DNA from: an uncultured Paraprevotella sp.
GTDB lineage: Bacteria > Bacteroidota > Bacteroidia > Bacteroidales > Bacteroidaceae
Reading direction: 5' to 3'
Assembly: GCA_944319925.1 (NCBI GenBank)
Contig: CALUFQ010000021.1
Span: 1-45,653 of the forward strand
DNA length: 45,653 nucleotides
Positions 34,521 through 42,374 of the stretch are shown piece after piece. Position 1 is the stretch's first letter. Each line of letters starts with the position of its first letter. The notes under the pieces are model-generated. The model saw nothing but the letters and a program-made list of their open reading frames with translations, ran no database searches and was not told the DNA's origin. Position numbers and translations under genes: made by a program.

Positions 34521-34549
34521 CGGCGGAATCAAAAAAAGAATGTGAAAAT

Positions 34550-35914
34550 ATGGCTACAAAACCGGGAATCCCGAAAGGAACGCGTGATTTTTCGCCTGTG
34601 GAAATGGCTAAGCGCAATTACATATTCGACACGATTAAGGAGGTTTACGCCCTTTATGGCTTCCAACAGATTGAAACGCCTGCGATGGAAAACCTTTCCA
34701 CGCTGATGGGGAAGTATGGCGAGGAAGGCGACAAGTTGCTATTCAAGATTTTAAACTCTGGAAACTTCCTTTCCGGTGTGGAACGGGACGAGTTGACGGG
34801 AGAGAACGTGAACCGGCTGGCGGCAAAGCTTTGCGAAAAAGGTCTGCGCTATGACCTGACCGTGCCTTTTGCCCGCTATGTGGTGCAGCATCGCGAGGAA
34901 CTGACGATGCCGTTCAAGCGTTACCAGATTCAGCCCGTATGGAGGGCCGACCGTCCTCAAAAAGGGCGTTACCGCGAGTTTTACCAATGCGATGCCGACG
35001 TAGTGGGGAGCGATTCCTTGCTGAACGAGGTGGAACTGATGCAAATCGTGGACGCGGTGTTCTCCAAGTTTGGCATCCGTGTGTGTATCAAGCTGAACAA
35101 CCGCAAGATCCTGACCGGAATCGCCGAGATGATCGGCGAGGCGGACAAAATCGTGGACATTACGGTGGCGATTGACAAGTTGGATAAAATCGGATTGGAC
35201 AATGTGAATGCAGAACTGGCGGAAGCCGGCATCGGCGAGGAAGCCATAGCCCGTCTGCAACCCATCATCCGGTTGAGCGGGACCAACCAGGAAAAGCTGG
35301 AGGTGATGAAGCGTGTGCTGGCCGGGAGCGAGACGGGGCTGAAAGGCATCGAGGAGTGCGAGTTCGTGCTCGCCACTTTGGCCGGGCTGGGGCTGAAAAA
35401 CGAGATGGAGCTGGACTTGACCTTGGCACGCGGGCTGAATTATTACACGGGTTGCATCTTCGAGGTGAAGGCTTTGGACGTGGAAATAGGAAGCATTACC
35501 GGCGGAGGCCGTTATGACAACCTGACGGGCATATTCGGCATGCCCGGCGTGAGCGGGGTGGGTATATCTTTCGGTGCCGACCGCATTTTCGATGTGCTTA
35601 ACCAGCTTGACCTTTACCCGAAGGAGACGGTGACGGGCACAGAGCTGCTTTTTGTGAATTTCGGCCAGTCCGAGGCGGCTTATTGCCTGCCGCTCATGGC
35701 CCGGGCGCGCCAGGCCGGGGTGCGTTGCGAGATTTACCCCGACAGTGCGAAGATGAAAAAGCAGATGGCGTATGCCAACGCCAAGGCTGTGCCTTTCGTG
35801 GCCATTGCGGGCGAGAACGAGATGAAGGAAGGGAAAGTCACGTTGAAGGACATGGCTACGGGCAATCAGCAGCTTGTCACGGCCGAGGAGATGATAAATA
35901 TCATTAAAAGATAG
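34550..35914 (+). CDS. hisS: Histidyl-tRNA synthetase
   Basis: HisRS charges tRNA-His. The start at 34550 ([22 protein letters not shown]) gives the standard N-terminus and 454 residues; a longer frame from 34478 would place the promoter inside the gene. Class II motifs are seen: motif 2 in [29 protein letters not shown], the histidine-binding [14 protein letters not shown] and motif 3 in [15 protein letters not shown]. The C-terminal anticodon-binding domain runs from about residue 365. A terminator follows 20 bases after the stop. Confidence 0.97.
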   Translation: MATKPGIPKGTRDFSPVEMAKRNYIFDTIKEVYALYGFQQIETPAMENLSTLMGKYGEEGDKLLFKILNSGNFLSGVERDELTGENVNRLAAKLCEKGLRYDLTVPFARYVVQHREELTMPFKRYQIQPVWRADRPQKGRYREFYQCDADVVGSDSLLNEVELMQIVDAVFSKFGIRVCIKLNNRKILTGIAEMIGEADKIVDITVAIDKLDKIGLDNVNAELAEAGIGEEAIARLQPIIRLSGTNQEKLEVMKRVLAGSETGLKGIEECEFVLATLAGLGLKNEMELDLTLARGLNYYTGCIFEVKALDVEIGSITGGGRYDNLTGIFGMPGVSGVGISFGADRIFDVLNQLDLYPKETVTGTELLFVNFGQSEAAYCLPLMARARQAGVRCEIYPDSAKMKKQMAYANAKAVPFVAIAGENEMKEGKVTLKDMATGNQQLVTAEEMINIIKR

Positions 35915-35934
35915 TCCGTTCCGGCATCAATATG

Positions 35935-35983
35935 CGGCCTTTGTCGTTACCTTTACAAGGGGCGGCAAAGGCTGTTCTTTTTT
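35935..35983 (+). terminator. Terminator after hisS
   Basis: cggcctttgtcg pairs with cggcaaaggctg (G-T pairs included), followed by ttctttttt. It lies before the ribosome site of the next gene, which supports that gene's start at 36007. Confidence 0.7.
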
Positions 35984-36006
35984 CACTGTTGCAGGAAGGA
36001 GGATTT

Positions 36007-36480
36007 ATGAAAGCGAAGCTGACTTTTTTGTGGGGACTTTTGTCGTTGTGTCCGGTTTCCATGGCCGCACAGGCGGAGGTGATGGCCGACACGTGCTGTT
36101 TCAAGGTGAATGTGACCCAAATGATGCCTGTGTCATATCCTTCCCGTGTGCTGTCCTACGGGTATTCGTTGGAATTGCGCGACGACACCGCCCGTGTTTG
36201 CCTGCCTTACATGGGACGTGTGTATCAGCCTGTGTTGAATGACGACGGGTTGCGGTTCGAGCTTCCGGTGGAGCATTTCAGGACGCGGACGTTGCGTGAG
36301 GGGGTGGAACGTGTGGAGTTCGTCGTGCGCAAGGTGCCGGTGACCTATAAGTTCACCGTGACGCTTTATGGCAACGATCGGGCGGACATCATGCTTATCC
36401 CCAGTAATGCCCAAAGCATCTCTTATTTTGGAGACCTGGAGGTGGAGGATGAGGCCGGGACGGGGAAACTGCCGGAATGA
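36007..36480 (+). CDS. DUF4251 domain protein, secreted
   Basis: The start at 36007 (MKAKLTFLWGLLSLCPVSMAAQA) is preceded by a strong aggaaggagga ribosome site and gives a signal peptide; a longer frame from 35932 runs through the hisS terminator. The 157-residue protein carries DUF4251, a Bacteroidota domain: VSYPSRVLSYGYSLELRDDTARVCLPYMGRVYQPV, then a strand-rich core ending in SNAQSISYFGDLE. Function is unknown. The mature protein has a Cys-Cys pair near its start (TCCFK). It should be periplasmic or surface-exposed. Confidence 0.85.
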   Translation: MKAKLTFLWGLLSLCPVSMAAQAEVMADTCCFKVNVTQMMPVSYPSRVLSYGYSLELRDDTARVCLPYMGRVYQPVLNDDGLRFELPVEHFRTRTLREGVERVEFVVRKVPVTYKFTVTLYGNDRADIMLIPSNAQSISYFGDLEVEDEAGTGKLPE

Positions 36481-36617
36481 GAAACAGTTTTTTGGAATTG
36501 GATACTTTTGTTTTGGCCTTGAAGCCAAGGGGACGTGCGCGAATGCACATGCCGGGCGGGCGGCACGATTCTGTGGAATTTCAAAACTTTTTGTGGTTTG
36601 AACGAATATGAAAGGAC

Positions 36618-37184
36618 ATGATGAAAAAGGAAATCGAAAAAATGCGTAGTCGGGAGCTTTACTGTTTTTCCGACCCGGAAATCCAGGCAAGCTTGGATCA
36701 TGCGGGAGAATTATGCCGCAAGTTGCGCACCATGCTGATGAGCGACAAGGACTATCGGAGTACCATCGAGGAGCTGATTCCCGGCATTCCTCCCACCTCC
36801 ATGGTGTGTCCGCCGTTTCATTGCGATCACGGCACGGGGGTCGTGCTGGGTGAGCACGTGTTCATCAATTGCAACTGCACCATGCTGGATGCCGGTTACA
36901 TCCGCATCGGGAAGCACACGAAGGTCGGCCCGAACTGCCAGTTTTATACACCGCAACATCCGATAGATTACGTGGAGCGGCGTGAGCCAAAGGAAACGGG
37001 CCATCCCATCACCATCGGTGAGGACTGCTGGCTGGGCGGGAGCGTGGTGGTCTGTCCGGGCGTGACGATTGGCAACCGTTGCATCATTGCCGCAGGCAGT
37101 GTGGTGACGCGCGACATACCCGATGATTCGCTGGCAGCCGGTTGTCCGGCCGTGGTGAAGAAGAAGCTTGGCAACCATCAGTAG
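36618..37184 (+). CDS. Sugar O-acetyltransferase (maltose/galactoside acetyltransferase type)
   Basis: The 188-residue protein starts with the Mac domain (KMRSRELYCFSDPEIQASLDHAGELCRKL) and continues with left-handed beta-helix hexapeptide repeats: GVVLGEHVFINCNCTMLDAGYIRIGKHTKVGPNCQF, then HPITIGEDCWLGGSVVVCPGVTIGNRCIIAAGSVVTRDIPDDSLAAGCPAVV. The catalytic His is probably the one in QFYTPQHPIDYVERR. It moves acetyl from acetyl-CoA to a sugar hydroxyl as a cytoplasmic trimer. The first two codons are both ATG, so the start is 36618 or 36621. Confidence 0.93.
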   Translation: MMKKEIEKMRSRELYCFSDPEIQASLDHAGELCRKLRTMLMSDKDYRSTIEELIPGIPPTSMVCPPFHCDHGTGVVLGEHVFINCNCTMLDAGYIRIGKHTKVGPNCQFYTPQHPIDYVERREPKETGHPITIGEDCWLGGSVVVCPGVTIGNRCIIAAGSVVTRDIPDDSLAAGCPAVVKKKLGNHQ

Positions 37185-37234
37185 GTTCTTCCGTCGTTTT
37201 TCTGCACGACGGAATTTGTGGTTGCATAAGAAAA

Positions 37235-37306
37235 GAGGGTGTATCAAAACCTGCGAGAAGCAACTGCTCCGCCTTGTAGGGGAGGAGTTTATTTTGATAC
37301 ACCCTC
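37235..37306. terminator. Bidirectional hairpin with a perfect 15-bp stem between acetyltransferase and pstB
   Basis: gagggtgtatcaaaa at 37235-37249 pairs perfectly with ttttgatacaccctc at 37292-37306. A-rich and T-rich flanks allow it to end transcripts from both sides. The sequence may be a dispersed intergenic repeat. Confidence 0.75.
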
Positions 37307-37333
37307 CTTTGGGGAACAAAGGGACATGTTTTT

Positions 37334-38104
37334 TTATCCCATCTTGCCCGTCAGGTAAGCGCGGGTGCGCTCGTCTTTGGGGTCGTTGAACATCTTGTCA
37401 GTCTTGTCATATTCGATGAGCTCGCCGAGGTACATGAACATGGACATGTCGGAGATGCGCATGGCCTGCGACATGTTGTGCGTCACGATCATGATGGTCA
37501 CTTCGTCTTTCAGCTTCACGATTAAGTCTTCCACATGCTTTGTGGCGATAGGGTCGAGGGCCGAGGTCGGTTCGTCGAGCAGCAGCAATTCGGGTTGCAA
37601 GGCCAGCGAGCGGGCGATGCAAAGACGCTGCTGTTGTCCGCCCGAGAGGAAGGTGCCGCGCTTGGTGAGCGAGCCTTTCACTTCGTCCCACAGCGACACG
37701 TTGCGCAGGTTGCGTTCCACGATTTCGTCTTTTTTGCTTTTGCTCAGGCGGATGCCGTTGAGGATGTATCCGGCCAGCACGTTGTCGTAGATGCTCATCG
37801 TGGGGAACGGGTTCGGGCGTTGGAACACCATGCCGATTTTGCGGCGCACAGAGTTGGGCTGTTCTTGCATGATGTTCACGCCGTTGAGCATGATTTCCCC
37901 TGTCACTTGGATGTTTTTGTAGAGCTCGTGCATGCGGTTCACGGCGCGGAGCAGGGTGCTCTTGCCGCATCCCGAAGGCCCCATGATGGCAGTGATGGTG
38001 TTGCGCTGCACGGCGGCTGACACATTCTTCACGGCCGTTACTTTTTGGTCATACGAGATGCTGACGTTTTTGATTTCTAAGATGGGATCTGTTATATTTT
38101 CCAT
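37334..38104 (-). CDS. pstB: Phosphate ABC transporter ATP-binding protein
   Basis: PstB powers high-affinity phosphate import. The 256-residue ATPase has Walker A GPSGCGKST (42-50), the ABC signature LSGGQQQRLCIARSLALQPELLLLDEPTSALDP and the H-loop IVTHNMSQAMR. It is the last gene of a pstSCAB operon, overlapping pstA by 13 bases. In many bacteria phoU follows pstB; here a terminator and a convergent gene follow, so phoU is absent from the operon. Confidence 0.96.
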   Translation of the reverse strand: MENITDPILEIKNVSISYDQKVTAVKNVSAAVQRNTITAIMGPSGCGKSTLLRAVNRMHELYKNIQVTGEIMLNGVNIMQEQPNSVRRKIGMVFQRPNPFPTMSIYDNVLAGYILNGIRLSKSKKDEIVERNLRNVSLWDEVKGSLTKRGTFLSGGQQQRLCIARSLALQPELLLLDEPTSALDPIATKHVEDLIVKLKDEVTIMIVTHNMSQAMRISDMSMFMYLGELIEYDKTDKMFNDPKDERTRAYLTGKMG

Positions 38105-38964
38105 TTTTTTGCGATTCGTTTGGCTAATAAGTTAAGACAAAGTACGAAAGTGAGGAGGAACAGCGAGGCCCCCCAGATGAGGCTCTGCAAGTTGGGGTCG
38201 TTGAAGAACTCCCAAATGAGCAAGGGCACGGCCGACATGGGTTTCGACATGTTCCAGCTGATGACCGCGCTGCCGAGCGTGGTGAACATGAGCGGTGCCG
38301 TTTCCCCCACCACGCGCGAGATAGCCAGCAGGATGCCGGTGAAGATACTTCCGAACGAGGCGGGCAGCATGACTTTCAGCATGACGCGCCAATAGCTTCC
38401 GCCCAGTCCGAGCCCCGCTTCCTTGAGTGTTTCGGGCAATATCTTCATGGTCTCTTCCGTGGAGCGGATGATGAGCGGCAACATCATGATGAAGAGGGCC
38501 ACGCTCCCGGCATAGGCCGAATAGCCTTTCGTGGGGACTACAATCCAAATGTAGGTGATGATGCCGATGATGATGGACGGTGTGCCTTGCAGCAGGTCGG
38601 TCAGGTAGCTCACGATGGTGGCAAACCAGTTGCCCCGGTATTCGGAAAGGCAGATGCCGCAGAGGATGCCTACGGGGATCGCTACGACGGCGGCCAATGC
38701 CAGCATAAGGAATGTGCCGATGATGCCGTTGGCGATGCCGCCCGGCACACTTTCGCCGCTGGCCAAGGCTGCCATGGCCTTGTAGGCGTTGGGCGTGGCT
38801 TCGGTGAGGAACGACCACCCCAGCTGGTCCCATCCTTTGATGAGCACTTCGCCGAGAATGGCTACCAAGGGCACGGCGGTCAGTGCGGAGAGCACACACA
38901 CCGTGACATAAAGCAGCCTGTTTTTCAGTATTCTGAACTCCAGTTTCTTGTCTGTTGTTTTCAT
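38092..38964 (-). CDS. pstA: Phosphate ABC transporter permease PstA
   Basis: The 290-residue membrane protein has about six membrane segments and the permease loop EAGLGLGGSYWRVMLKVMLPASFGSIFTGILLAISRVVGETAPLMFT, which contacts PstB. It pairs with PstC to form the channel for phosphate. It starts 26 bases after pstC. Confidence 0.95.
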   Translation of the reverse strand: MKTTDKKLEFRILKNRLLYVTVCVLSALTAVPLVAILGEVLIKGWDQLGWSFLTEATPNAYKAMAALASGESVPGGIANGIIGTFLMLALAAVVAIPVGILCGICLSEYRGNWFATIVSYLTDLLQGTPSIIIGIITYIWIVVPTKGYSAYAGSVALFIMMLPLIIRSTEETMKILPETLKEAGLGLGGSYWRVMLKVMLPASFGSIFTGILLAISRVVGETAPLMFTTLGSAVISWNMSKPMSAVPLLIWEFFNDPNLQSLIWGASLFLLTFVLCLNLLAKRIAKKWKI

Positions 38965-38990
38965 CTTCTTTCTTATTTCCTGTTTAGGGG

Positions 38991-39848
38991 TTACACGTGC
39001 TGTGCCCGTCGAATCAGAATCTTCCCAATCATGTTGATGATGGCCGTGATGAGGAACAGCAACAGGCCGATGGCGATGAGCGAAGAGAGTTTCAACCCGT
39101 CGGCCTCGCCGAATTGGTTTGCAATGATGCTGGCCATGGTGTTGCCTGTGGTGCGCAGCGTGTCGGGCATCTGGTTGGTGTTGCCGATGAGCATGGTCAC
39201 AGTCATGGTTTCTCCCAACGCCCGGCCGATGGCCAGGATGTAGGCCGAGAAGATTCCCGAACCGGCCGTGGGGAAGATGACTTTGCGGATGACTTCGGCG
39301 CGCGTGGCCCCCAGGCCGTAGGCACCCTCTTTCAGGTCGGAAGGTACCATCTTGATAAATTCAGAACTCAACGAGGCGGCGTAGGGGACAATCATGATGG
39401 CCAGCACAAAGGCCGCCGTCAGGATGCCCGACCCTTGGGGCGAGAGTTGCAGATGCATGAAGACTGTGCGTAGGGCGTAGAATCCCCACAACCCGTAAAT
39501 GATGGACGGGATGCCGGCGAGCAAGTCCACAATCGTGCTCAGCACGGTGGCGATTTTCCGTCCCCGGAAGTATTCGCCGGTGAACAGGGCCACGGGAAGC
39601 GAGAACGGGATGCAGATGAGCAGTGCCAGGAGCGTGGTGAGCAGGGTGCCCGTGATGAATGGGAGCGCGCCGTAGCTTTCCTTGCCAGACGTGGTCACCC
39701 AGTCGTCCGAGAAAATGAAATTCCAGAATCCGAAGTGGCCGAATGCCGGCGACGCATCATACGACAGCGAGTAGATGATGCCGCAACAGATGACCGGAAT
39801 CAGGATGGCCGACAGGAGCAGTAAAGACCTGAATATTTTATCTTGCAT
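38991..39848 (-). CDS. pstC: Phosphate ABC transporter permease PstC
   Basis: The 285-residue partner of PstA has the conserved loop EGAYGLGATRAEVIRKVIFPTAGSGIFSAYILAIGRALGETMTVTMLIGNT. The N-terminus (MQDKIFRSLLLLSAILIPVICCGIIYSL) is a membrane segment. It starts 22 bases after pstS. Confidence 0.95.
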   Translation of the reverse strand: MQDKIFRSLLLLSAILIPVICCGIIYSLSYDASPAFGHFGFWNFIFSDDWVTTSGKESYGALPFITGTLLTTLLALLICIPFSLPVALFTGEYFRGRKIATVLSTIVDLLAGIPSIIYGLWGFYALRTVFMHLQLSPQGSGILTAAFVLAIMIVPYAASLSSEFIKMVPSDLKEGAYGLGATRAEVIRKVIFPTAGSGIFSAYILAIGRALGETMTVTMLIGNTNQMPDTLRTTGNTMASIIANQFGEADGLKLSSLIAIGLLLFLITAIINMIGKILIRRAQHV

Positions 39849-39870
39849 GGCTCAAAGTTTTGAGGTCGGC

Positions 39871-40938
39871 TTATTTCAACACCGCTTGCCCGTCGTAGGT
39901 CACCTGTTTCAGGTTTTCGAGACTGATTTCCACAGCCTGTTTGGGCAACGGCGCGTAGTTCACGGTCGCGGTGGTTTGCTGGACAGAGTCGCTCAGGATG
40001 TATTTCATCAGGCTTATCGTGCCTTGGGCTTGCGCCAGGCTGCGTCCGCCGTAGTTTTGCTCTTTGTAGATGACCAGCCAGGTGAAGCAGCTGATGGGGT
40101 ATGCGCCTGGCGCGTCGGCATCGGTGATGGAACAGCGGGTGTCCTGCGGGATTTCCCCTGCGGAGGCAGAGATGCTTTCGGCGGACGGGGTTACCATTTC
40201 GCCGCGCTTGTTGCGCACGTTGGCATAGGGGATTTTCTGTGCAAAGGCATATTCCGACCCGATGTAGCCGATGGAGTAAGGAGTCTGTGCGATGATGCCG
40301 GCCACGCCCGGGTTGCCTTTGGCGGCCTGGCCCACGGGGAAGTCCACTGTCTTCCCGCTGCCATAGGTGTTTTTCCACGATTCGCTCACTTTCGAGAGGT
40401 AATCGGTGAAGATGAACGTCGTGCCGCTGCCGTCAGAGCGGTAGGCCTGTATGATGTCCTTGGCGGGCAGCGCGGCCTGCGGGTTCAGTTCTTTCAGGCG
40501 CGGGTCGTCCCACTTCGAGATTTTGCCGCAGAAGATGTCGGCAATGACCTCGCCTGAAAGATTCAGCTCTTTCACTTCCGGGAGGTTGTAGGCGATGACC
40601 ACGGCTCCCATGCAGGTCGGCACGTGCACCACGGGGTTCATCTCTTTCATTTCCTCGTCAGTCAGGAAAGCGTCCGTGCCGGCGAAATCCACAATCTCGT
40701 CTTTCAGGTTGCGGATGCCGCCGCCGCTGCCGATACCGCCGTATGACACCTTGTCGCCGATTTTTTCGCTGTAGCTTTCGAATGTCATGGTGTAGAACGG
40801 AAGCGGGAAGGTGGCACCTGCGCCGCTCATTTCCACGGTCTCACGGCCTGTTCCGTCGTTTGCGACCTGTTGTCCGCCACAAGAGGTAATTGTCAGGGCT
40901 GCGAAAGCTGCCACAATCGGTAAATAAATTCTTTTCAT
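39871..40938 (-). CDS. pstS: Phosphate-binding lipoprotein PstS
   Basis: PstS captures phosphate in the periplasm and hands it to PstCA. The signal ends in a lipobox (AALTITSC, Cys 20), so it is membrane-anchored. The mature protein begins with the PstS pattern: GAGATFPLPFYTMTFESY...VSYGGIGSGGGIRNL, followed by DFAGTDAFLTDEEM and the phosphate-site stretch YRSDGSGTTFIFTDYLSKVSESW. At 355 residues it has the usual length. It is the first gene of the operon, with a 500-base AT-rich region upstream. Confidence 0.96.
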   Translation of the reverse strand: MKRIYLPIVAAFAALTITSCGGQQVANDGTGRETVEMSGAGATFPLPFYTMTFESYSEKIGDKVSYGGIGSGGGIRNLKDEIVDFAGTDAFLTDEEMKEMNPVVHVPTCMGAVVIAYNLPEVKELNLSGEVIADIFCGKISKWDDPRLKELNPQAALPAKDIIQAYRSDGSGTTFIFTDYLSKVSESWKNTYGSGKTVDFPVGQAAKGNPGVAGIIAQTPYSIGYIGSEYAFAQKIPYANVRNKRGEMVTPSAESISASAGEIPQDTRCSITDADAPGAYPISCFTWLVIYKEQNYGGRSLAQAQGTISLMKYILSDSVQQTTATVNYAPLPKQAVEISLENLKQVTYDGQAVLK

Positions 40939-41393
40939 ATACTATGGTTTTTGGTGTTCACATGATTTCACGCCGCAAAGTTCATAAATACTTATGTCAA
41001 ACGTGTTACAATCGTGTGAAGATGTAAAGACGTTCCATGGGTGGCGTAGAAATATAGCGGGGAACGGTTTTAGGCTTCTAATAAACAACAATATTGTATT
41101 ACATTGTATATTGCTGTATTTCAATAATATAAATATGAATTCTAGACATTGAGAAAATGAGGCTAATTCTAAAAATGTCACCATAATGTCACACTTTTAG
41201 ATGAAGCAACAATCAATAGCAATTCCAAATATTACAGAAATAGCCAGGTCTATACTCTGTTTATAGGCGAATTTCAATTAAGCTATATTGGTTGTCGGGG
41301 AATTGTTGATTATTGGTGAAAACCATAGCTTTATGCGTTTTATGGAACAATGAAGATACAAATGACCGTAAAATAATTTTGCCTTTGTGCTGA
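40939..41393. other. AT-rich intergenic region between pstS and the restriction-modification island
   Basis: No gene is found on either strand. The base composition changes from GC-rich to AT-rich within the first 100 bases, so the edge of the island may lie here. The only clear structure is the paired TGTCAC at 41174-41192. I found no direct repeat or tRNA that would mark an attachment site. Confidence 0.5.
41174..41192 (+). promoter_or_regulatory. Pho-box-like direct repeat
   Basis: aatgtcac occurs at 41174-41181 and 41185-41192. The TGTCA cores are 11 bases apart, the spacing of the two halves of the PhoB box known from E. coli (CTGTCAT repeated with an 11-base period). It lies about 240 bases upstream of pstS, though pointing away from it. 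A regulator binding site is plausible; the distance and orientation are against a simple match. Confidence 0.35.
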
Positions 41394-41414
41394 ATACACA
41401 ACTAAATTGTGTAT
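41394..41414. promoter_or_regulatory. Palindromic operator before the controller gene
   Basis: atacacaa and ttgtgtat form perfect 8-base arms around ctaaa. The right arm runs into the -7 element, so a protein bound here would cover the promoter. Controller proteins of type II restriction-modification systems bind such palindromes to switch their own operon. Confidence 0.55.
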
Positions 41415-41419
41415 CTTTG
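41412..41419 (+). promoter_or_regulatory. -7 element of the restriction-modification operon
   Basis: tatctttg matches TAnnTTTG, 22 bases before the start of the HTH gene. It shares its first three bases with the palindrome. Confidence 0.6.
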
Positions 41420-41441
41420 TAAACATCAATAAGAAATACCG

Positions 41442-41648
41442 ATGAATAGGATAAAGGAATTTTTAGCAGTTAGGAGAATGAGCCAAACGGATTTAGCACA
41501 TCAGTTGGGCAAAAGTTTCAATACGGTCAATCTGTATGCGGCTAACAAGGTGCAACCACCTATACCTGTGCTGTATCAGATAGCAGATATTCTAAAAGTA
41601 GATGTGCGAGAATTGTTATTGCCTAATAATGTAACCTCACAATCTTGA
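41442..41648 (+). CDS. XRE-family HTH protein, probable restriction-modification controller
   Basis: The 68-residue protein is a single Xre/Cro-type helix-turn-helix (IKEFLAVRRMSQTDLAHQLGKSFNTVNLYAANKVQPPIPVLYQIADILKVDVRELL). Its size and position, 3 bases before the restriction gene and directly behind a palindrome that overlaps the promoter, are those of a C protein that times restriction expression after the methyltransferase. Direct evidence of function is lacking, and it could equally be only a repressor. Codon use and composition are AT-rich like the rest of the island. Confidence 0.82.
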   Translation: MNRIKEFLAVRRMSQTDLAHQLGKSFNTVNLYAANKVQPPIPVLYQIADILKVDVRELLLPNNVTSQS

Positions 41649-41651
41649 ATT

Positions 41652-42374
41652 ATGAACTATACAGATATAAAAATAGATGGCATAGATTATTCGGCTATGA
41701 TTGCTGAGGCTGTTGGTTTCTTTTGGAACAAAAAACAGAAACAGTTGTCTGAAAGTAGTGATTCCTCTAATCGGGGTGCTGTTGTTGGCGGTAAACAGAT
41801 GGATGGTTTTATTGAGCTATTGAAAAAAGTTGCTTGTGACGCTGGTGTACCATCTCAATATGTCATTACAGATAGAAACTATCTGCCTGGTTTTTTCCGT
41901 TCATCAAAAGATTGGGATATGCTTGTGATTGCGCCATCAGGAAAACTTCTCGCAGCCATAGAATTAAAATCTCAAGTAGGTTCATACGGCAACAATTTTA
42001 ATAATAGAACAGAAGAAGCTATCGGTTCAGCAGTAGATTTATGGACTGCTTTTCGTGAAGGACAATTTCCAGGACAATTAGCACCTTGGGTTGGTTGGCT
42101 GATGGTTGTTGGGCGTGATAAAAATTCCGAAAGGCCTGTTCGTAATTACGAACCATTTTTCCCTGTGCGGCCAGAATTTAATGGTGCTTGTTACCTTGAC
42201 AGATACCGAATTCTGTGTCAAAAACTTATTTTGGAACGCCATTACACTTCGGCCGCTCTTGTATGGACAAGTGATAAAAACACATACGGAGATATGGCCG
42301 AAGATATTTCTATTAGATGTTTCCTGCATTCTTTTTATAGTTTCCTTCATAGTGCTTCTGATGAATTTAAGTAA
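41652..42374 (+). CDS. PaeR7I/XhoI-family type II restriction endonuclease
   Basis: The 240-residue protein matches the PaeR7I (XhoI) endonuclease family, whose members cut CTCGAG. The nuclease core is visible: Asp 89 in SSKDWDMLVIAP, and Glu 104 and Lys 106 in AAIELKSQ, a PD-(D/E)XK site. The next stretch (GNNFNNRTEEAIGSAVDLWTAFREG) is strongly conserved in the family. The reading frame overlaps the methyltransferase gene by 14 bases. Specificity for CTCGAG is an inference from the family. Confidence 0.87.
   Translation: MNYTDIKIDGIDYSAMIAEAVGFFWNKKQKQLSESSDSSNRGAVVGGKQMDGFIELLKKVACDAGVPSQYVITDRNYLPGFFRSSKDWDMLVIAPSGKLLAAIELKSQVGSYGNNFNNRTEEAIGSAVDLWTAFREGQFPGQLAPWVGWLMVVGRDKNSERPVRNYEPFFPVRPEFNGACYLDRYRILCQKLILERHYTSAALVWTSDKNTYGDMAEDISIRCFLHSFYSFLHSASDEFK

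Noticed and set aside
36481-36597. A possible degenerate copy of the 11733-11990 element (gaaacagttttttggaatt near the left, ggaatttcaaaac near the right).
   Set aside because: The similarity to the 20-bp ends needs several gaps and the inner sequence does not match, so chance in AT-rich text is as likely.
40976-40983. gaactttg on the minus strand as the pstS -7 element, with TTTG upstream.
   Set aside because: The first base of the -7 does not fit and the distance to TTTG is only 14 bases.
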